Assembly: GCF_000455825.1 (NCBI RefSeq)
Contig: NZ_ATAO01000002.1
Location: 109,497-173,496, forward strand
DNA: 64,000 bases
DNA from: Microbacterium maritypicum MF109
Lineage (GTDB): Bacteria; Actinomycetota; Actinomycetes; Actinomycetales; Microbacteriaceae
Direction of reading: 5' to 3'
Position numbers and translations under genes: made by a program. Shown here in pieces: positions 32,632 to 41,831 of this stretch. The number at the start of each line of letters is the position of its first letter. Position 1 is the stretch's first letter. The notes under the pieces are model-generated. The model had not been told where the DNA came from and made no database searches. It was given only the letters and a program-made list of their open reading frames with translations.

Positions 32632-34260
32632 ATGAAGAGATGGGGCGTCATCGCCGTCCTCGGCTCCGCGCAGTTCGTGATGGTGCTGGACGGCACCGTG
32701 ATGAACGTGTCGATATCGACGGTGGTGTCCGACCTCGACACCACCGTGGCCGCGATGCAGGGCGCCATCACGTTCTACACCCTCACGATGGCGGCGTTCA
32801 TGCTGCTCGGGGCGAGGCTGGGTGACGTGTGGGGCCGCCGCAGGGCGTTCGTCATCGGATCGTGCATCTATGCCGTGGGGTCGCTGATCACGGCGGTGAG
32901 TCCGAACGTGCAGTTCCTGTTCCTCGGCTGGTCGGTCGTCGAAGGTCTGGGTGCCGTGCTCGTCATCCCGGCGATCGCCGCCCTCGTCGCCGACAACTAC
33001 CGCGGCCGTGAGCGCATCACGGCGTTCGCTATCATCGGCGCCGTCTCCGGGGCCGCCGTCGCGGCTGGACCACTGATCGGCGGATTCGTCACGACCTACT
33101 TCGACTGGCGCTACGTGTTCGCCGCCGAGGTGCTCATCATGATCGGCGTGGTGCTGTGCGCCCGGATCGTCACCGACCCGACGCCACGGCAGAGCGTGCG
33201 CATCGACGTCCTCAGCGTCGCGCTCTCGTCGGTCGGGCTGGTCGCCGTGGTGTTCGGGATGCTGCAGAGCAAGACGTGGGGGTGGGTGCTGCCGCTGAAC
33301 CCGCCCACGATCGGCGGCGTCGTGGTCGCCCCTCTCGGCATCTCTCCCGCCGCCTGGTTCATCGTGCTCGGCGTCGTGCTCCTGGCCCTGTTCTTCTCGC
33401 GTCAGCGCCTGCTCGAACGCCTCGGCCGGTCGCCGCTCATCCACGTGGGGATGTTCTCGATCACCTCGCTCCGCAGCGGACTCACCGTCCTCGGGGCGCA
33501 GTACACCGTGACCGCCGGGCTCTTCTTCATGGTGCCGGTGTATCTGCAGATGACCCTCGGCCTCGATGCCCTGGAGACCGGGATCCGGATCTTCCCCCTC
33601 TCCATCGCTCTCGTGCTGTTCTCGATCGTGGGCACCCGACTCTCGCGCCTCTTGTCTCCGCGGACGATCGTGCGCATCGGACAGCTGACACTCGTCGTCA
33701 GCGCCCTCATCCTTCTCGGCTCCGCCACCAGCGACCTGCGCAGCGGCTTCTTCGCGACCGGGATGTTCCTCGCCGGAGCGGCCCTCGGACTCCTCGCCTC
33801 GCAGCTCGGGAACGTGAACATGTCGAGCGTGACCGAGAAGGAGACGAGCGAGGTCGGCGGGCTTCAAGGAGTGTTCCAGAACCTCGGCTCGTCGCTCGGA
33901 ACGGCCCTGATCGGCTCGATCCTCATCGGTGCGCTGTCGACCTCGTTCGCCTCGGGAGTCGCGGCGAGCGACCTGCCCGAGACCACCCAGGCGACCGTGG
34001 CGAGCGCCACGCAGCACGGAGTCACCATCGTGCCCGCAGCCGACGTCGCCGCCATCGCGGAGAAGGCCGGGCTGGACGATGCCGACGCCGACACTCTCGC
34101 CACGGTCTACCGCGATTCGCAGCTGTCGTCGCTGCGCATCGCGTTCTTCGGGCTCATCCTCATCAGTCTGCTGTCGCTCTTCTTCTCGAAGGGGATACCC
34201 CACGCGAACGCCGTCCGCAGACGGCACGGCCAGGAGACGGCCGACCAGGAGGCCGGCTGA
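32632..34260 (+). CDS. MFS multidrug exporter, DHA2 (14-TM) family
   Basis: 542 residues. MFS DHA2 features: N-terminal AQFVMVLDGTVMNVSISTVVSDL (motif D1), GARLGDVWGRRRAFVIG (motif A), motif C-like FAIIGAVSGAAVAAGPLIGGF followed by DWRYVF, and TMs up to 14, with a large loop rich in Ala/Thr before the last helix. Such transporters export drugs or quaternary compounds by proton antiport. Start ATG 32632 follows AAGGAG at 5 bases and is preferred to one at 32608. Confidence 0.92.
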   Translation: MKRWGVIAVLGSAQFVMVLDGTVMNVSISTVVSDLDTTVAAMQGAITFYTLTMAAFMLLGARLGDVWGRRRAFVIGSCIYAVGSLITAVSPNVQFLFLGWSVVEGLGAVLVIPAIAALVADNYRGRERITAFAIIGAVSGAAVAAGPLIGGFVTTYFDWRYVFAAEVLIMIGVVLCARIVTDPTPRQSVRIDVLSVALSSVGLVAVVFGMLQSKTWGWVLPLNPPTIGGVVVAPLGISPAAWFIVLGVVLLALFFSRQRLLERLGRSPLIHVGMFSITSLRSGLTVLGAQYTVTAGLFFMVPVYLQMTLGLDALETGIRIFPLSIALVLFSIVGTRLSRLLSPRTIVRIGQLTLVVSALILLGSATSDLRSGFFATGMFLAGAALGLLASQLGNVNMSSVTEKETSEVGGLQGVFQNLGSSLGTALIGSILIGALSTSFASGVAASDLPETTQATVASATQHGVTIVPAADVAAIAEKAGLDDADADTLATVYRDSQLSSLRIAFFGLILISLLSLFFSKGIPHANAVRRRHGQETADQEAG

Positions 34261-34295
34261 CCAGCGCGGACCCGGCGGAGACGCCGGTCCGAACG

Positions 34296-34327
34296 TCGCC
34301 ATCGCCATCCCCATCGCCATCGCCATC
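34296..34327. repeat. Hexanucleotide repeat upstream of the rhamnosidase
   Basis: TCGCCA-type hexamer repeated about five times (one imperfect copy) between the exporter stop and the GH78 start, followed by GGATCGGGATCGGCGAGG. Period six; could vary the spacing of the promoter or leader. Confidence 0.85.
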
Positions 34328-34355
34328 AGGATCGGGATCGGCGAGGATGAGGACC

Positions 34356-36950
34356 ATGACGACCGTCTCCGCACCCCGCATCGAGCACCACCGGGAACCG
34401 TTCGGCATCGGCGAGAGCGCACCACGCCTGAGTTGGACCACCACGGATGCACCTGCCGGCTGGCGCCAGGAGCGCTACGCCGTCACGGTGGTGCGCGACG
34501 ACGCCGAGGAGACCGTCGAGGTCACGTCCGCCGAGCAGGTCCTGGTTCCCTGGCCGACTCGTGCGCTCGACTCCCGCGAGCGGGTCGGTGTGCGTGTGGC
34601 GGTGCAGGGCGCCGACGGCCGCTGGTCGAGCGAGAGCCCGCAGACCTGGGTGGAAGCCGGCCTCCTCCACCCCGACGACTGGTCGGCGCGGCCGGTCGGG
34701 CTCGACCTCGATGAGGACCCGGAGAGCGACGCCCGCCGCGCCACCCTGGTGCGGCGGAGCTTCCGGCTCGACGGGGAGATCTCCCGCGCCCGGCTCTACG
34801 CCACCGCGCACGGCCTGTACGAACCCGAGATCAACGGCGAGCGCGTCGGCTCCGACACGCTGTCGCCGGGATGGACGGTCTATCGCGAACGGCTGCGGTA
34901 CTACACCTACGACGTGACCGCCCTGCTCGTCGTCGGCGAGAACGCGCTCGGCGCCTGGCTCGGCGACGGCTGGTACCGCGGACGTCTCGGCTGGCGCGGC
35001 GGGTACCGCAACGTGTTCGGAAGCGATCTGTCGTTCCTCGGCCAGCTGGAGATCACCTATGTCGACGGACGACGCGAGACGATCGTGACCGACGACTCAT
35101 GGAAGGGCGCGCTCTCCCCCATCCTCCGCTCCGGCATCTACGACGGCGAGGACTACGACGCACGCGAGGAGCTCCCGGAGTGGACGACCGCCGCCTTCGA
35201 CGACGCGCAGTGGCTGCCTGTCGCGGTGCGCGATCGCGATCCGCGCACCCTGGTCGCGCCGACGGCGCCACCCGTCCGGGTGATCGAAGAGGTCGCCCCC
35301 GTCGCCGTGCTGACGTCACCCGGCGGCGCCCGCATCCTCGACTTCGGGCAGAACCTCGTGGGAAGGGTGCGCATCAGCGTGACCGGTCCGCGCGGCACGA
35401 CCGTCACGCTGCGCACTGCGGAGGTTCTGCAGGAGGGGGAGATCTACACGCGGCCGCTGCGCAGCGCACGCTCCAGCGACTCCTACACACTCGCCGGACG
35501 CACCGGCGGCGAGGAATGGGAGCCGCGGTTCACATTCCACGGCTTCCGATACGCCGAGGTCTCCGGCTGGCCGGGCGACCTCGATGCGGATGTCGCGGCC
35601 GGCGCTCTGATCGCCCGTGTGCTGCACACCGACCTCGAGCGCACCGGGTGGTTCACCTGCTCCGATCCCCTGGTCGAGCAGTTGCACCGCAACGTGGTCT
35701 GGGGCATGCGCGGCAACTTCGTCGACATCCCCACCGACTGCCCGCAGCGTGATGAGCGCGTGGGGTGGACGGGCGACGTGCAGGTGTTCGGCCCGACCGC
35801 ATCCACGCTGTTCGACGTCTCGGGGATGCTGTCGGGATGGCTCCGTGACGTGGAGGCCGACCAGCTGCCCGACGGCACGGTCCCGTGGTTCGTGCCCGTG
35901 ATCCCGTCGCACAAGGTGTGGTCTCCGATCCGCGCCGGCGCCGCCTGGGGAGATGTGGCGACGCTGCTGCCGTGGACCCTGTACCAGCGCTTCGGAGACG
36001 AGGGCGTTCTGGCGACGCAGTTCGAGAGCGCACGCCGATGGGTCGACAAGGTGGAATCACTGGCCGGACCCGACCGCCTGTGGAACGAGGGGTTCCAGCT
36101 CGGCGACTGGCTCGATCCCGCGGCGCCCCCGCAGGATCCGGGCGATGCCCGCACCGATCGGTATCTCGTCGCCACGGCGTACTTCGCCCGGTCGGCGCGA
36201 GCGGTCGCCGATATGGCTCGTGTGCTCGGACGCTCCGCCGACGCGGATCGTTACGGCACGCTCGCCTCCGAGGTCGCTGCCGCTTTCCGGGGTGCGTATG
36301 TGAAACCCGACGGCACGATGACCTCCGACGCCCAGACTGCGTACGCCCTGGCCATCGTCTTCGACCTGCTCGCCGACGAGACGCAGCGTGCGATCGCGGG
36401 GGCACGCCTCGCCGCGCTCGTGCATGCCGCGGACAACCGCATCGCGACCGGCTTCGTGGGCACGCCGCTCGTCTGCGACGCGCTCACCCTGACCGGCCAC
36501 GCGGATGCCGCCTACGACCTTCTTCTCGAGCAGGGATGCCCGTCCTGGCTGTACCAGGTCGTGCAGGGCGCGACCACGGTCTGGGAGCGGTGGGATGCGA
36601 TGCTCCCCGACGGCACCGTGAACCCCGGGACCATGACCTCGTTCAATCACTACGCGCTGGGAGCGGTCGCGGACTGGTTGCACCGCAGCGTCGCCGGGCT
36701 CGCACCCGCAGAGCCCGGATACCGCCGCATCCGCTTCGCACCACGTCCCGGTGGCGGGCTCACCCATGCCTCGGCGATGCAGCGCACGCCCTACGGTGAC
36801 GCCTCGATCGCGTGGCGCGTGGGCGAGGACGAGCTGCATGTCGACCTCGTGGTCCCGGTCGGCGCGACGGCCGAGCTCGACCTGCCCGGCGCGGTCCGTG
36901 AGGAGCTCGGGCACGGCGCGCACGCGCGCACCGTGCCCCTGCTTCCGTGA
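34356..36950 (+). CDS. Alpha-L-rhamnosidase, GH78
   Basis: 864 residues. N-terminal fibronectin-like and Bac_rhamnosid_N domains (ARLYATAHGLYEPEINGERVG...LSPGWTVYRERLRYYTYDVT), a jelly-roll, the (alpha/alpha)6 catalytic barrel with GNFVDIPTDCPQRDERVGWTGD (acidic catalytic residues of DERxGWTGD), and a C-terminal beta-sandwich ending VPLLP. It removes terminal alpha-L-rhamnose from plant or bacterial glycosides. No signal peptide, so it acts inside the cell on imported sugars. Start ATG 34356 chosen (GATGAGG just upstream); 34347 is an alternative. Confidence 0.94.
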   Translation: MTTVSAPRIEHHREPFGIGESAPRLSWTTTDAPAGWRQERYAVTVVRDDAEETVEVTSAEQVLVPWPTRALDSRERVGVRVAVQGADGRWSSESPQTWVEAGLLHPDDWSARPVGLDLDEDPESDARRATLVRRSFRLDGEISRARLYATAHGLYEPEINGERVGSDTLSPGWTVYRERLRYYTYDVTALLVVGENALGAWLGDGWYRGRLGWRGGYRNVFGSDLSFLGQLEITYVDGRRETIVTDDSWKGALSPILRSGIYDGEDYDAREELPEWTTAAFDDAQWLPVAVRDRDPRTLVAPTAPPVRVIEEVAPVAVLTSPGGARILDFGQNLVGRVRISVTGPRGTTVTLRTAEVLQEGEIYTRPLRSARSSDSYTLAGRTGGEEWEPRFTFHGFRYAEVSGWPGDLDADVAAGALIARVLHTDLERTGWFTCSDPLVEQLHRNVVWGMRGNFVDIPTDCPQRDERVGWTGDVQVFGPTASTLFDVSGMLSGWLRDVEADQLPDGTVPWFVPVIPSHKVWSPIRAGAAWGDVATLLPWTLYQRFGDEGVLATQFESARRWVDKVESLAGPDRLWNEGFQLGDWLDPAAPPQDPGDARTDRYLVATAYFARSARAVADMARVLGRSADADRYGTLASEVAAAFRGAYVKPDGTMTSDAQTAYALAIVFDLLADETQRAIAGARLAALVHAADNRIATGFVGTPLVCDALTLTGHADAAYDLLLEQGCPSWLYQVVQGATTVWERWDAMLPDGTVNPGTMTSFNHYALGAVADWLHRSVAGLAPAEPGYRRIRFAPRPGGGLTHASAMQRTPYGDASIAWRVGEDELHVDLVVPVGATAELDLPGAVREELGHGAHARTVPLLP

Positions 36951-36954
36951 CGCG

Positions 36955-39240
36955 TCAGCCGGCGGCGGGACCGCCTGCGTTCGCCGCGGCGATCAGCTGC
37001 TCGATCTGCTCGAAGTCGACCGGGAGCCCGGGGAATCCGGCCAGGCGTCCGATCGGGAAGGAGGCCATCATCTTCTGCATCGCCTCGTCGTTCGGCATCA
37101 TCGACGCCGCGGCCGCGTCGCCACCGAGCCCGCCCATCAGGCCACCCAGCGCCTGCTGAACGATGGGGCCGGCGATCGGGTGCGAGATCAGGTCGCCGAT
37201 CGAGGAGTTCATGGTCAGTTCCTGGTGCACCTCGTCACCCGAGACCTCGACCGACGCGGTCGAGCGGATGTCGCGACTGGAGGCGGCCACATCGACGGCA
37301 TAGGTGCCGCCCTCGACCACCCAGCGGTCGACGCGGATGTCCCAGTAGGCGAGGTCTTCGCGCCGCACGACGAGCTCGACCGTGCGCGTCTCCCCGGCAG
37401 CGAGCGCGACCGAGGAGAAGGCCTTGAGCTCACGAGGTGCGCGCTGCACGATCGACGCGGCCGGGGCGACGTAGACCTGCACGACCTCGCGCCCGTCGCG
37501 GTCACCGGTGTTGGTGACGTCGACGCGCACGACGATGTCCCCGTCGGCACCGACATCGGCTGTCGCTCGACCGTATTCGAACGTCGTGTACGAGAGTCCG
37601 TGGCCGAACGGGAAGGTCACGTCGAGACCCTTCGCGTCGTACCAGCGGTAGCCGACCAGCAGACCCTCGCCGTAGCGCACGTGTCCGAACTCGCCGGGGA
37701 AGTTGCCGAATGACGGGTTGTCCTCGAGCCGGGCCGGCACGGTCTCGGTGAGCTTGCCCGAGGGGTTCACGGCACCGTAGAGCACGTCGGCCACCGCGCT
37801 GCCGCCGGCCTGACCGAGCAGCCAGCTCTCGACGATGGCCGGCACGCGGTCGGCGAAGGGCAGGGCCACCACGCCGCCGTTGGACAGCACGACCACGACG
37901 CGGGGATTGACCTCGAGCACGGCGTCGAGCAGGGCGAGCTGCGGCGCCGGCAGGTCGATGTGATCGCGGTCGAAGCCTTCCGACTCCTCGGCAGCGGGGA
38001 GGCCGAGGAAGACCACGGCCACGTCTGCCGCCTCGGCGACGCCGACGGCCTCTGCCCGCAGGTCGTCGGCAGTCCGACCGGATGTCGCGATGGTGCCGCC
38101 TTCGACGGCGAAGCCCGCGGCGTAGGAGAAGTTCTCGCCGCCCACGGCACGCAGTTCATCGAGCGCCTTGTCGACGCGGGTGGGGTTGATCAGCGAAGAC
38201 CCCGCGCCCTGGAACCGCGGCTCGGTCGCGAACGCGCCGATCACGGCGATCTTCTGGTCGACGGCGAGCGGGAGCAGGGCAGCCTCGTTCTTCAGCAGCA
38301 CGATGGAACGACCGGCCGCCTCGCGGGCGAGTGCGTGGTGGGCATCGACATCGAGCGGGCCTGCCACGGCCGGGCGCTCCCCGGCCTTGCGCACGAGCTC
38401 GATGGCGCGGCCCGCGGCGGTGTCGAGCACGCTCTCCTCGAGCGTTCCCGCACGCACGGCGGCGACGAGCTGCGCATCCGTGCGCCCTCCCGACGCCGGC
38501 ATCTCCAGGTCGAGGCCTGCAGCGACGCCGGCGACGCGGTCATTGACGGCGCCCCAGTCCGACACGACGAGGCCGTCGAAGCCCCAGTCGTCGCGCAGCA
38601 CGCTGGTGAGCAGCCACGGGTCCTCCGAGGTCCAGACGCCGTTGAGCTTGTTGTACGAGCACATGACGGTCCACGGCGAGGCGTCCTTCACGACGCGTTC
38701 GAACCCGCGCAGGTAGATCTCACGCAGCGGGCGGGGGTCGACGTCGGAGCTCGCACGCATGCGGTCGAACTCCTGGTTGTTCGCGGCGAAGTGCTTGAGC
38801 GAGGTGCCGACGCCCTTCGACTGGATACCGCGGACCGAGGCGGCGCCGAGGACGCCGGAGACGATCGGGTCCTCCGAGAAGTACTCGAAGTTGCGGCCGC
38901 ACAGCGGCGAGCGCTTGATGTTGATGCCGGGGCCGAGCACGACGGCGACGTTCTCGATCGCGGCTTCCACGCCGATCGCCGCGCCCACGCGCTCGATGAT
39001 CTCCGGATCCCATGACGAGCCGATGCCGACGGCGGGTGGGAAGCAGGTGGCGGGGACGCTGCTCGCGAGACCGAGGTGATCGGTGGCACCGGACTGCTTG
39101 CGCAGGCCGTGCGGACCGTCGGTCATCATCACCGACGGGATGCCCGCGCGGTCGATGGCCTTCGTGGTCCAGAAGTCCGCACCGCTGGTGAGCGACGCCT
39201 TCTCCTCGAGGGTGAGGTCGGAAGCCGAGATCTCGGTCAT
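36955..39240 (-). CDS. Beta-glucosidase-like glycoside hydrolase, GH3
   Basis: 761 residues. GH3 N-domain with MMTDGPHGLRKQ, KHFAANNQE (149-157) and nucleophile Asp228 in VVSDWGAVND; GH3 C-domain with VVVFLGLPAAEESEGFDRDHIDLP; fibronectin III-like domain from ~600; then a ~80-residue C-terminal extension with MMASFPIGRLAGFPGLP. Likely exo-acting on beta-glucosides or related aryl glycosides; no signal peptide, so intracellular. ATG follows AAGGA. Divergent from the TetR gene; tail-to-tail with the rhamnosidase (4-base gap). Confidence 0.93.
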   Translation of the reverse strand: MTEISASDLTLEEKASLTSGADFWTTKAIDRAGIPSVMMTDGPHGLRKQSGATDHLGLASSVPATCFPPAVGIGSSWDPEIIERVGAAIGVEAAIENVAVVLGPGINIKRSPLCGRNFEYFSEDPIVSGVLGAASVRGIQSKGVGTSLKHFAANNQEFDRMRASSDVDPRPLREIYLRGFERVVKDASPWTVMCSYNKLNGVWTSEDPWLLTSVLRDDWGFDGLVVSDWGAVNDRVAGVAAGLDLEMPASGGRTDAQLVAAVRAGTLEESVLDTAAGRAIELVRKAGERPAVAGPLDVDAHHALAREAAGRSIVLLKNEAALLPLAVDQKIAVIGAFATEPRFQGAGSSLINPTRVDKALDELRAVGGENFSYAAGFAVEGGTIATSGRTADDLRAEAVGVAEAADVAVVFLGLPAAEESEGFDRDHIDLPAPQLALLDAVLEVNPRVVVVLSNGGVVALPFADRVPAIVESWLLGQAGGSAVADVLYGAVNPSGKLTETVPARLEDNPSFGNFPGEFGHVRYGEGLLVGYRWYDAKGLDVTFPFGHGLSYTTFEYGRATADVGADGDIVVRVDVTNTGDRDGREVVQVYVAPAASIVQRAPRELKAFSSVALAAGETRTVELVVRREDLAYWDIRVDRWVVEGGTYAVDVAASSRDIRSTASVEVSGDEVHQELTMNSSIGDLISHPIAGPIVQQALGGLMGGLGGDAAAASMMPNDEAMQKMMASFPIGRLAGFPGLPVDFEQIEQLIAAANAGGPAAG

Positions 39241-39290
39241 GGTGTTCCTTTCGCGGGCGACGTCGATGTCCTTGCGAAAACCATATGCCC

Positions 39291-39325
39291 TTCAGTATTA
39301 GATTTCAAACGGCATTCAGGATTAG
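39291..39325. promoter_or_regulatory. Direct-repeat operator between GH3 and TetR genes
   Basis: TTCAGTATTAG (39291-39301) and TTCAGGATTAG (39315-39325), 24 bases apart, about two helix turns. The second copy overlaps TAGGGT (39323-39328), the -10 located 6 bases before the TetR ATG. A likely site for the TetR protein controlling both divergent genes. Confidence 0.65.
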
Positions 39326-39334
39326 GGTCGAAGC

Positions 39335-39919
39335 ATGGCACGACGGGGTTCGTATGCGAAAGGCGTGGCGCGACGCGAGGAGATCCTCGAGAGCGCCCTC
39401 GACGTGATCGGACGCAAGGGTTACCAGAACGCGTCCCTCAAGGAGATCGCCGAAGTCGTCGGCGTCACCCCCGCTGCTCTCCTGCACTACTTCGGATCGA
39501 AGGAAGAGCTCTTCACCGAGGTGCTCCGCAAGCGCGACGAGCACGACGGCCTCGATCCCGCCGGGCTCAGCGACACCGAGGCCAGAGCCGCGTTCATCGG
39601 CGTGATCCGCCACAACACCGAGGTCCCGGGTCTCGTCGCCCTGTTCTCACGCCTCTCCGTGGATGCCGCCGACCCGGAACACCCCGCCCACGACTACTTC
39701 CTGGACCGCAGCGCGCGCCTGCGCGACTCCATCGCCGACAACTTCGGCGCCGACGACAGACGCTCCACTCTCGACCCGGACACGCTCGCGCGCGTGATCC
39801 AGGCGGCATCCGACGGGCTCCAGCTGCAATGGATGATCGACCCGACCGTCGATATGCCCGGCATCATGGGTGCCCTGATCGACGCCCTGCATCCGCCAGT
39901 GCCGCCGACCGTCGACTAG
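39335..39919 (+). CDS. TetR-family regulator of the glycosidase/transport genes
   Basis: 194 residues. HTH at 12-58: RREEILESALDVIGRKGYQNASLKEIAEVVGVTPAALLHYFGSKEELF; C-terminal ligand domain with HNTEVPGLVALFSRLSVDAADPEHPAHDYF. It sits between the divergent GH3 gene and the convergent ABC importer; its stop codon overlaps that of the permease gene by four bases (39916-39919). Leaderless promoter TAGGGT-6-ATG. Probably sugar-responsive, an arrangement seen in other actinobacterial glycoside loci. Confidence 0.88.
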   Translation: MARRGSYAKGVARREEILESALDVIGRKGYQNASLKEIAEVVGVTPAALLHYFGSKEELFTEVLRKRDEHDGLDPAGLSDTEARAAFIGVIRHNTEVPGLVALFSRLSVDAADPEHPAHDYFLDRSARLRDSIADNFGADDRRSTLDPDTLARVIQAASDGLQLQWMIDPTVDMPGIMGALIDALHPPVPPTVD

Positions 39920-40863
39920 CCCTTCACGGCACCCCCGAGTCCGGCCGAGCGCAGGAACACCGACTGGAAGATCAGGAACATCGCGATCGGGATCAGGGTC
40001 GCGATCGCCAGCGCCGCCAGGAACACGTCGAGCTCGGTCTGAGACTGCACGGCGGGGAGACGCACCGACAGCGGTTGCACCGCAGGGTCGGGCAGCACGA
40101 GCATCGGCCACAGGTAGTCCTTCCACGCGGCGATGATCGCGAACACCGAGACCACGCCGAGGATCGGCTTCGACATCGGCAGCACGATCGACCAGAACAG
40201 CCGGAAAGGTCCGGCGCCATCGGTGCGGGCCGCCTCGAACACCTCCCGCGGGAGCGAATCGAAGAACCGCTTCACGAGCAGGATGTTGAACGCGTTCGCG
40301 CCCATCGGCAGCCAGACTGCGAGGTAGTTGTTGAGCAGGCTCACGTCCCCGAGCAGCGGCGGATGCACGATCGTCAGGTACAACGGCACAAGCAGCACGA
40401 TGCCCGGGATGAACAGCGTCGCCAGCACCAGGGCGTTCAGGATCGGCGCGTACTTCGGGCGCAGCACCGACAGCGCGTAGCCCCCGGTCGTCGCGATGAG
40501 CAGCTGCACGAACCAGGCGCCGAGGGCGATGATCACCGTGTTGAAGAAGTACTGGTCGATCTGGATGTCGTTCCACGCGGTCGACAGGTTCTCCCAGTCC
40601 ATGCCGTTCGGCCACAGGGCGAACGGCTGCTGCAGCGTGTCCTGGGTGGGGGTGATCGCCGACTTCGCGAGCCACAGGATCGGCCCGAGCCCGGCGACCA
40701 CCAGTCCGACGGCGAGGAACACGTGCGTGAGCGACATCCCGATGCGGATGCCGGGCCGCCGACGTTCGGAGTCGGAGATGACGGTGCGGTCCCCGACGCG
40801 ATCGGCGGCCTTCTCCGCCGCCTTCTCCGCGGCACGGGTCGAGAGGCGGGTGGTGAGGCTCAC
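39916..40863 (-). CDS. Carbohydrate ABC importer permease (MalG family)
   Basis: 315 residues with six membrane segments and the EAA loop FEAARTDGAGPFRLFWSIVLPMSKP that docks to the ATPase. Begins with a basic cytoplasmic region of ~45 residues containing EKAAEKAADRVGDR. GTG start overlaps the stop of the partner permease as GTGA. CUT1-type sugar uptake system together with the next two genes. No ATPase gene in the window. Confidence 0.93.
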   Translation of the reverse strand: MSLTTRLSTRAAEKAAEKAADRVGDRTVISDSERRRPGIRIGMSLTHVFLAVGLVVAGLGPILWLAKSAITPTQDTLQQPFALWPNGMDWENLSTAWNDIQIDQYFFNTVIIALGAWFVQLLIATTGGYALSVLRPKYAPILNALVLATLFIPGIVLLVPLYLTIVHPPLLGDVSLLNNYLAVWLPMGANAFNILLVKRFFDSLPREVFEAARTDGAGPFRLFWSIVLPMSKPILGVVSVFAIIAAWKDYLWPMLVLPDPAVQPLSVRLPAVQSQTELDVFLAALAIATLIPIAMFLIFQSVFLRSAGLGGAVKG

Positions 40864-41825
40864 GTCGTGCTCCAACGGTCGGTCAGCTTGAAGTACAGCC
40901 AGGAGAGGAGGGCGAGGACGATCGCGAGCAGCACCGAGACGGCCGTCGCCTCGCCGTAGTCGCCGCCCAGGCTGTTGCGGAAGGCCTTGTCGTAGATGTA
41001 CAGCAGCACGGTCTTGGTTGCTCCGGCCGGTCCACCGCCGGTGAACAGGAACGGCTCGAGGAAGACCTGCGCGGTGGCGATCACCTGCAGGATCAGCATG
41101 ATGAAGAGGATGCCGCGCAGCTGGGGCAGCGTGACGTGCCAGATCTTCTTCCAGATGCCGGCGCCGTCGACCTCCGCGGCGTCGTAGAGCTCGGGCGGCA
41201 CGCCCAGAAGCGCGGCGAGGTAGATGATGATCGACCCACCGGCGCCTGCCCACGTGGCCTCGAGCACGAGCGAGGGCATGGCCTGCACCGCGTCCTGGAT
41301 CCACGGCTGTGGAGGGATGCCGACGAAGCCGAGCACGGTGTTGAACACCCCGGACGGGTCGGCGCTGTAGAAGAACTTCCACAGCAGCACCGCGACGACC
41401 GGCGGGATCACGACGGGCAGGTAGGCGAGCGCCGAGTAGATGCCCTTGCCACGACGCACCTCGCTCATCAGCACGGCCATCAGCAGCGGCAGCGGGAACC
41501 CGAAGAGCAGCGCGAGCACGGCGAACCAGAGCGTGTTGATCACGGCGCGGCCGAGCTCGGGGTCGCCGATCACGGCGAGGTAGTTGTCGAATCCGACCCA
41601 CTCGGAGACGATCAGGTTCGTCTTCTGCAGGCTCATGATCACCGACTGCACGATCGGGGACCACGAGAAGAGCACGAACACGAACAGCATGGGGAGCACG
41701 AACAGCAGGTTCGCGAGCCCGCCGCCGCGGAACCAGGTGAGGGGCGAGCGGCGGCGGGAGGGGCGCACAGCGGGCGGCGGAGAGTCCTCCACCGCCGCCC
41801 GCTGCTCGGAGAGCGTCATCGTCAT
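40860..41825 (-). CDS. Carbohydrate ABC importer permease (MalF family)
   Basis: 321 residues, six membrane segments, EAA loop LYDAAEVDGAGIWKKIWHVTLPQLRG. A ~35-residue cytoplasmic N-terminus precedes TM1. It is 6 bases downstream of the binding-protein stop and overlaps the second permease, so the three form one transcript. Confidence 0.93.
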   Translation of the reverse strand: MTMTLSEQRAAVEDSPPPAVRPSRRRSPLTWFRGGGLANLLFVLPMLFVFVLFSWSPIVQSVIMSLQKTNLIVSEWVGFDNYLAVIGDPELGRAVINTLWFAVLALLFGFPLPLLMAVLMSEVRRGKGIYSALAYLPVVIPPVVAVLLWKFFYSADPSGVFNTVLGFVGIPPQPWIQDAVQAMPSLVLEATWAGAGGSIIIYLAALLGVPPELYDAAEVDGAGIWKKIWHVTLPQLRGILFIMLILQVIATAQVFLEPFLFTGGGPAGATKTVLLYIYDKAFRNSLGGDYGEATAVSVLLAIVLALLSWLYFKLTDRWSTT

Positions 41826-41831
41826 GAAGCG

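Noticed and set aside
33156..34355. In-frame upstream extension of the rhamnosidase gene
   Set aside because: It overlaps the exporter gene in another frame and has no domain; a rhamnosidase starting at 34356 has the usual length.
32557..34452. 631-codon minus-strand frame opposite the DHA2 exporter
   Set aside because: Antisense shadow of a clear 14-TM transporter; His/Arg/Asp/Glu-rich, no domain.
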